Source of the DNA: Nageia nagi
Lineage: Eukaryota; Pinophyta
NCBI GenBank assembly: GCA_050084985.1
Contig: JBITNC010000002.1
Span: forward strand, 11,098,001-11,162,000
Direction: 5' to 3'
DNA: 64,000 nt
The position numbers and the translations under genes were made by a program. How positions within the stretch are numbered: the first letter of the stretch is position 1; every line of letters begins with the position of its first letter. Below are positions 60,021-64,000 of this stretch, piece after piece. The notes beneath the pieces are model-generated. The model saw nothing but the letters and a program-made list of their open reading frames with translations. It did no database searches and was not told where the DNA came from.

Positions 60021-60506
60021 TGCATTATTGTAAAAGTTTGTATTAAATCTTCTATGTAAATTCACTAATACTTAAGGGTATCATTTGATACCTTAAGTAT
60101 TTAAGTGAATATGATAATGTAACTTATCTTACACTCCATGTTATGAGCATGCCCCTTGGGTAAAAGGATGTGCATGTCATGCTTTTGTACATTGGATAAA
60201 AGGGTGATCCAAAGAGGGATTTTGGCCTATAAATAGAAGGCTCCCTCTTTGTGATTACACACTAATTGTGGAGTAAACTTATGCTTGAGGATAGAAGTGT
60301 AGGAGTTGAGATTAGGAGGATCATAAGAGAGTTGTATTTGTGATTGAAGTAAAGATCTAGTTAGTGGATGTACTCATAGTTGGAGGAACCACTTACATCT
60401 TGTGTTATCTTTGTGAAATTGCTTTGTGTGATAGTTAGATGTGAATTGAGAGATTTCATGTGATCTTGGTTGATTAGGGATTATCTTGTTAGTGTTAGTT
60501 CCTTCA
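60006..60506 (+). repeat. 3' LTR of E3
   Basis: 501 bp, TGTTGGAATG to TTCCTTCA. TATA-type box at 60228-60235. The palindrome at 60070-60098 has complementary arms ACTTAAGG-(G)-TATCA and TGATA-CCTTAAGT, differing only by one bulged G. Confidence 0.95.
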
Positions 60507-62766
60507 GAAGATAGATGAAGGAAAAAGATTGATCCAAAGAGTATTTCATGCATGTTTGTTGGGTATTCAAAGACAAGTAAAGCATACCAATTCTACAATC
60601 CAAATACCAAAAATATCGTTGAATCTACAGTTGTGATCTTTGATGAAGGGGGAGTGTATGTACAACAAGCTTGTAGGAAACTTGTGAGTGTTAGGGAGAC
60701 AAATAGAGATTTGGAATAACCTTCTATATGACCTCTAAATCCACCAACATCCTCCAACAACACCTCTTATTCAATTAAATATGATTATGATAGTGATATT
60801 AGTGATGATTCTCCAATCAATAATATTAAAAACATTTATACATGTAAGAAAATTATTAAAGATCATCCACTTCAAATTCTTAATTACAATTTCTATAAAT
60901 GAATGAATGATGTCTTTTAACATGCTTTAAACCCAATGGTTTGTAGCACCTATCGAAGTTTCTAATAAAATTAAGATACAAAATAAAATTGTAAAGTTTT
61001 TTTTTAATAAATATATATAGGGCTAACTAGAATTCAAGCAAAGGAGTTGGATGAAGTCACAAATAGAATCAAGAAATTAAATATTCATGGAGATGTTGAT
61101 GTTGATATGGTACAATGGAATGCTACACACTCTACATTGAAAAGGAAAACAAAAATAAGATTTAAAGGAATTCTATCTAAGAGGAGTTCAACACCATTAA
61201 AAAACGATACTTGGCAATTTTATGAATTATTTAAGGGTAAAATGGTTGTGGGGAGAAAATGGATGTTTAAGACTAAGCACAAGAACAAAGGAATTGTTGA
61301 AAAAGATAAGGCTAGGCTAATATCAAGAGGTTTCACATAAAGAGAAGGCATTGATTATGAGAAGACCTTTGCACTTGTGGCTAGGATGGAGATTGTCTAC
61401 CAGATTATAGATATAGTTTACCGTAGAAGTGAAAGATTCATCAAATGGATATGAAATTGACCTTCTTAAATGGGCACATCAAATAAGAGGTCTATGTGGA
61501 ATAACCTAAATTTTTTGAAGTGAGAAGGAAATAGAGATTTATTTACTAGTTAAAGGCAATCTTATATGGACTCAAGCAAGCACCTAGAACTTGGTATGAG
61601 AGAATAAATAAATGGTTCTTGAAGTAAGGATTTGCAAGAAGTAAGAATGAGACCATAATCTACATCAAAGAAGAAGGCCATGATATTTTGTTTGTATGTA
61701 GATGATTAGATCTACATTGGAAGCTATCCTTCAATGAAGAATCTATTCAAAGAGTCAATGATCAAAGAGTTTGAGATGAAGGATATTAGATTGATGAGCT
61801 ATTTCTTGGGGCATGGAAGTGCACCAACATGAGAGTGGGATTTATATTGGCCAACAAAAATTTGTGAAGGATATGCTTGAAAACTTTTGTATAGAAACTT
61901 GTAAAGCTATACCTACACCTTATGTTCAAGGATTTATTTCATCTAAAGATGAGGCTAGAAATGTAAATACAACTCACTCTTGTAGCATAGTTGGGAGCCT
62001 TGTCTTGTTAATTGCTACAAGATAAAATATTGCATATTTGATAAGTTTAATGGGCAGATTTATGTCTCGATTGCTGGTTAAGTTGGTCATGTGTTGACAT
62101 TGTTGCGACCTATGTCTCGTGTTTGATTCCCGCTATGAGACATACATGCTATGTAATAGCCTACTACAATTGTCTGTCCTATAGATCAGTTGGTCTCCAT
62201 GGACATTAATATACTTTACCTTTTACCTTTACTTGTAAGTAATGAAGCAAATATTGAGATATGTGACAGGTATTTTAGAGTTTGGGGTTGAGTACTCTTT
62301 ATGCCTAATTTTGGATAAATTGGATGGATGGATTCTAAGTGGGGAGATAGTTTGGATGATAAAAAATCAACTTCTGATAACTATTTATCACTTGGCTCCT
62401 ACTTAATTAGTTAGAGCTCAAGGAAACAATTCGTTATGACATTATGTTCAACAAACGTAGAGTATGCGACAACTATAACAACATCAACTTAGGCCTTATG
62501 GTTGAAAAAAAAAGTTATGTGACTTTGGGAGAGCACTTGACAACCAAAGTGCACTCTAGATTGCCCATAATTATATCCATCATGGTAGATCCAAGCATAT
62601 TAACTTTCAATTTATTTCATAAGAGACATGATACAAAGAAATGTTGATTTGAAGTACAATATCATTAATCAACTTGTAGATGTCTTCATTAAGGGTGTGA
62701 AGATAAAAAAAGTTCTTAAGGTTGAAGGTTACGTCGGTGACCTCTTTTATGATCAAAGGGGAGAAT
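60507..62766 (+). pseudogene. E4 integrase C-terminus, reverse transcriptase and RNase H, 3' half
   Basis: The integrase C-terminus continues the interrupted frame (F-V-G-Y-S near 60560, F-D-E-G-G near 60640). Reverse transcriptase begins at about 61200 with N-D-T-W and runs on with V-G-R-K-W-M-F-K-T-K and K-A-R-L-I-S-R-G-F. Y-G-L-K-Q-A-P-R-T-W-Y follows near 61567-61600, and G-M-E-V-H-Q...G-I-Y-I-G-Q-Q-K is at 61810-61860. A SINE-like repeat breaks the link to RNase H. RNase H-like sequence follows from about 62230 (K-Q-I-L-R-Y-V, then S-T-N-V-E-Y-A-T-like, then H-F-I-R-D-M) to about 62700. Multiple stops. Confidence 0.82.
62071..62217 (+). mobile_element. tRNA-derived SINE-like repeat, copy 2, in E4
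   Basis: 147 bp matching 20496-20641. A box TGGTTAAGTTGG at 62075-62086 and B-box-like TGTTTGATTCC at 62121-62131. It sits between reverse transcriptase (ending G-R-F-M near 62055) and K-Q-I-L-R-Y-V of E4, which are adjacent in intact copia proteins, so it is a genuine insertion. The T-rich tail is ACCTTTTACCTTTAC. No clear target duplication. Confidence 0.75.
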
Positions 62767-63740
62767 AAAGAGTTGATCACTTTAAGAGAAATTAAAGTCT
62801 ATTTCATATTTAAAAAATCAATATCTCTTGAGTTTCAGACAAACCAAGATACATGTGGGAGTCACCAAAAATATCATATGTATGTATCAAAATTGTATTG
62901 AGAGTAATATGATACTCCATTGAAAACTCAAATTATCATATGATCGACATTAAAAAACATAAAATTAAAAAAAATTAACTAACTTAGATATCTTAAAAAA
63001 CTTATCACCCGATCCCTTTACTCGACTTTTCCCTTGACCAAGTTTTTATGGAAAATCCCGATCACACACAAATAGTCATATGTGTCATGCGTGTGCAAGT
63101 GAACATGCACACAACTACGCTCCTAGGCTGCCTTCCTATTGTATTGTTTATCTTTTATTTTTTAAATAAAATTTATTTTAAATATAATATAATAATATTA
63201 TTTTATTTAAAATAAATAATTATTTTCGTTTTTTTGGGTAAAATAAATAATTATTTTTTATTTAAAAAAAATATATAAATTTTTTGTTATATTATATTAG
63301 ATTGTAAAATATTTACAAAAATAAATGTATTATATATTTTTCTCTCAGAATTTAAAAAATATATTTTCTTCATAAATAAATAATATAGATTTAGTTTTAA
63401 AAAATGTAAAACCCTAAAAAATATTGTTATTGTTTGGAATGCTATTTTTAATTTTAAAATAATTCAAAAATATTTTAATATGCTAATTTTTCAATTTTTT
63501 TTAATAAAATCTTACTAAAATTCAAGTTTTTTCTAAGTTAAATGGTTTGCTAAATACTCATTCAAGTCTGTTGACTATGATGTAAGATACTTTCATTTGG
63601 CTTTGATAATTTATTATTATTTTTGGTAGGTTTGCAATTCTTGTGTGAAAATTATTCATAAAATAAGTAAGTGAATAGTGAATTAACAAATTTATTATAA
63701 AGTAAAAATTGCAATATTTTCTATTGAAAGAGTTCTAAAA
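62767..63740. other. Intergenic, extremely AT-rich from 63150
   Basis: 63150-63530 is almost only A and T with runs such as TTTATTTAAAATAAATAA, giving self-complementary stretches (for example 63160-63230) that could act as a matrix-attachment-type region or be slippage sequence. No gene seen. Confidence 0.5.
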
Positions 63741-64000
63741 ATGAATTGAATTGAGTTAATATTCTAGCAGATGTATAAGACAAAAATGCAGAATATGGAA
63801 ACATCATAAACCAGAACAGCCCCACCAATTACTTGCATTTATGTCGAAGTAGCAGACAAACAGATTACAAGTACAAATGGTGGAACTTTGGCAATATGCC
63901 AAGCACCCACAGAAACTAATCCTCTAGCAAATAGTTGAGTGCACAATTTCAAGTACCAATTAACAATTTCAAGTACCAATTAACATTCTTTACAGTCCAT
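63741..64000. other. More even-composition sequence at the window edge
   Basis: Composition shifts to less AT-biased, non-repetitive sequence, possibly the untranslated end of a gene beyond the window on either strand. A perfect two-copy 20-bp tandem repeat (CAATTTCAAGTACCAATTAA, 63944-63963 and 63964-63983) is present. No open frame of note. Confidence 0.35.

Larger units (their letters stand above)
52014..60506 (+). mobile_element. Full-length Ty1/copia retrotransposon E3, nested in E4
   Basis: An 8493-bp element with 501-bp LTRs at 52014-52514 and 60006-60506, flanked by a perfect 5-bp target duplication GAAGA (52009-52013 and 60507-60511). It has a primer site, a leader of about 2.7 kb, a degenerate gag-pol, a minisatellite tail and the polypurine tract AAGGGGGAG (59997-60005) before the 3' LTR. 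The LTRs differ at about 21 of 501 positions by hand count with no length change. The family is that of E1 and E2. The insertion site is inside the integrase of E4. Confidence 0.96.
48991..62766 (+). mobile_element. Ty1/copia element E4, split by insertion of E3
   Basis: A highly degenerate copia element whose two halves (48991-52013 and 60507-62766) are separated by E3. Its gag starts near 48991 (S-L-P-L-P-N-F-N-G-E-E-Y). The 5' half runs to the integrase, which stops at H-L-K-L-F-R-C-V-V-Y-V-H-F-E-D. The 3' half resumes with K-K-I-D-P-K-S-I...F-V-G-Y-S and proceeds through reverse transcriptase and RNase H. A SINE-like repeat (62071-62217) interrupts the region between them. LTRs were not identified: no primer site before 48991 and no TG-start after the purine tract near 62755. 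It must be older than E3. Confidence 0.85.

Noticed and set aside
1-64000. CRISPR arrays, bacterial operons, endogenous pararetrovirus copies or organellar inserts
   Set aside because: No regularly spaced repeat-spacer arrays, no viral coat or movement-protein signatures, and no recognisable plastid or mitochondrial genes. All reverse transcriptase traces are copia or LINE in order and motif, and the gypsy trace is integrase only.

Overview
This window is plant nuclear DNA: one intron-containing gene in a strongly AT-rich landscape of old, mostly dead transposable elements. The gene has seven coding exons with GT-AG introns. The repeats include at least five Ty1/copia remnants, LINE and Ty3/gypsy pieces, CACTA-type DNA transposons, a solo LTR and a tRNA-derived SINE-like repeat. 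A seed plant with a large, repeat-rich genome fits; I cannot name the species from the sequence.

Layout. 1-4172: 3' part of a copia element (E1, +), ending in its 3' LTR. 4171-8234: dispersed repeats, a solo LTR with a perfect target-site duplication (TSD), and a three-copy tandem repeat. 8235-12171 (-): the only intact gene, a cyclic nucleotide-gated channel of the CNGC2/CNGC4 clade, most like CNGC4; the seven exons join into a 691-residue open frame. 12172-25191: intergenic, with two 3' LINE fragments, a gypsy integrase tail, an isolated GC-rich promoter-like island (19.8-20.25 kb), a SINE-like copy and diverged repeats. 25192-33652 (-): full-length copia E2, TSD TTAGT. 33.7-36.1 kb: copia debris (E5, -). 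36172-41354 (+): 5' part of another copia (E6). Its integrase is split by a 1.09 kb CACTA-type element (39099-40186) that carries a pentatricopeptide-repeat (PPR) gene fragment. 41355-about 45984: probable second CACTA-type element packed with PPR debris, including a tandem array derived from PPR coding sequence. About 48991-62766 (+): copia E4, split inside its integrase at 52013/60507 by full-length copia E3 (52014-60506, TSD GAAGA) and also by a SINE-like repeat at 62071. 62.8-64 kb: very AT-rich DNA, then sequence of more ordinary composition.

E1, E2 and E3 are one copia family. They share LTRs of about 450-500 bp starting TGTTGGAATG, a methionine-tRNA-type primer site where visible, a leader of about 2.7-2.8 kb before gag, and a minisatellite between pol and the 3' LTR whose copy number differs between copies. 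All are disabled by stops and frameshifts. The CNGC gene is the only feature here likely to have a host function. The most unusual features are the two PPR-carrying CACTA-type segments, the palindrome shared by LTRs of different subfamilies, and the orphan promoter-like island.
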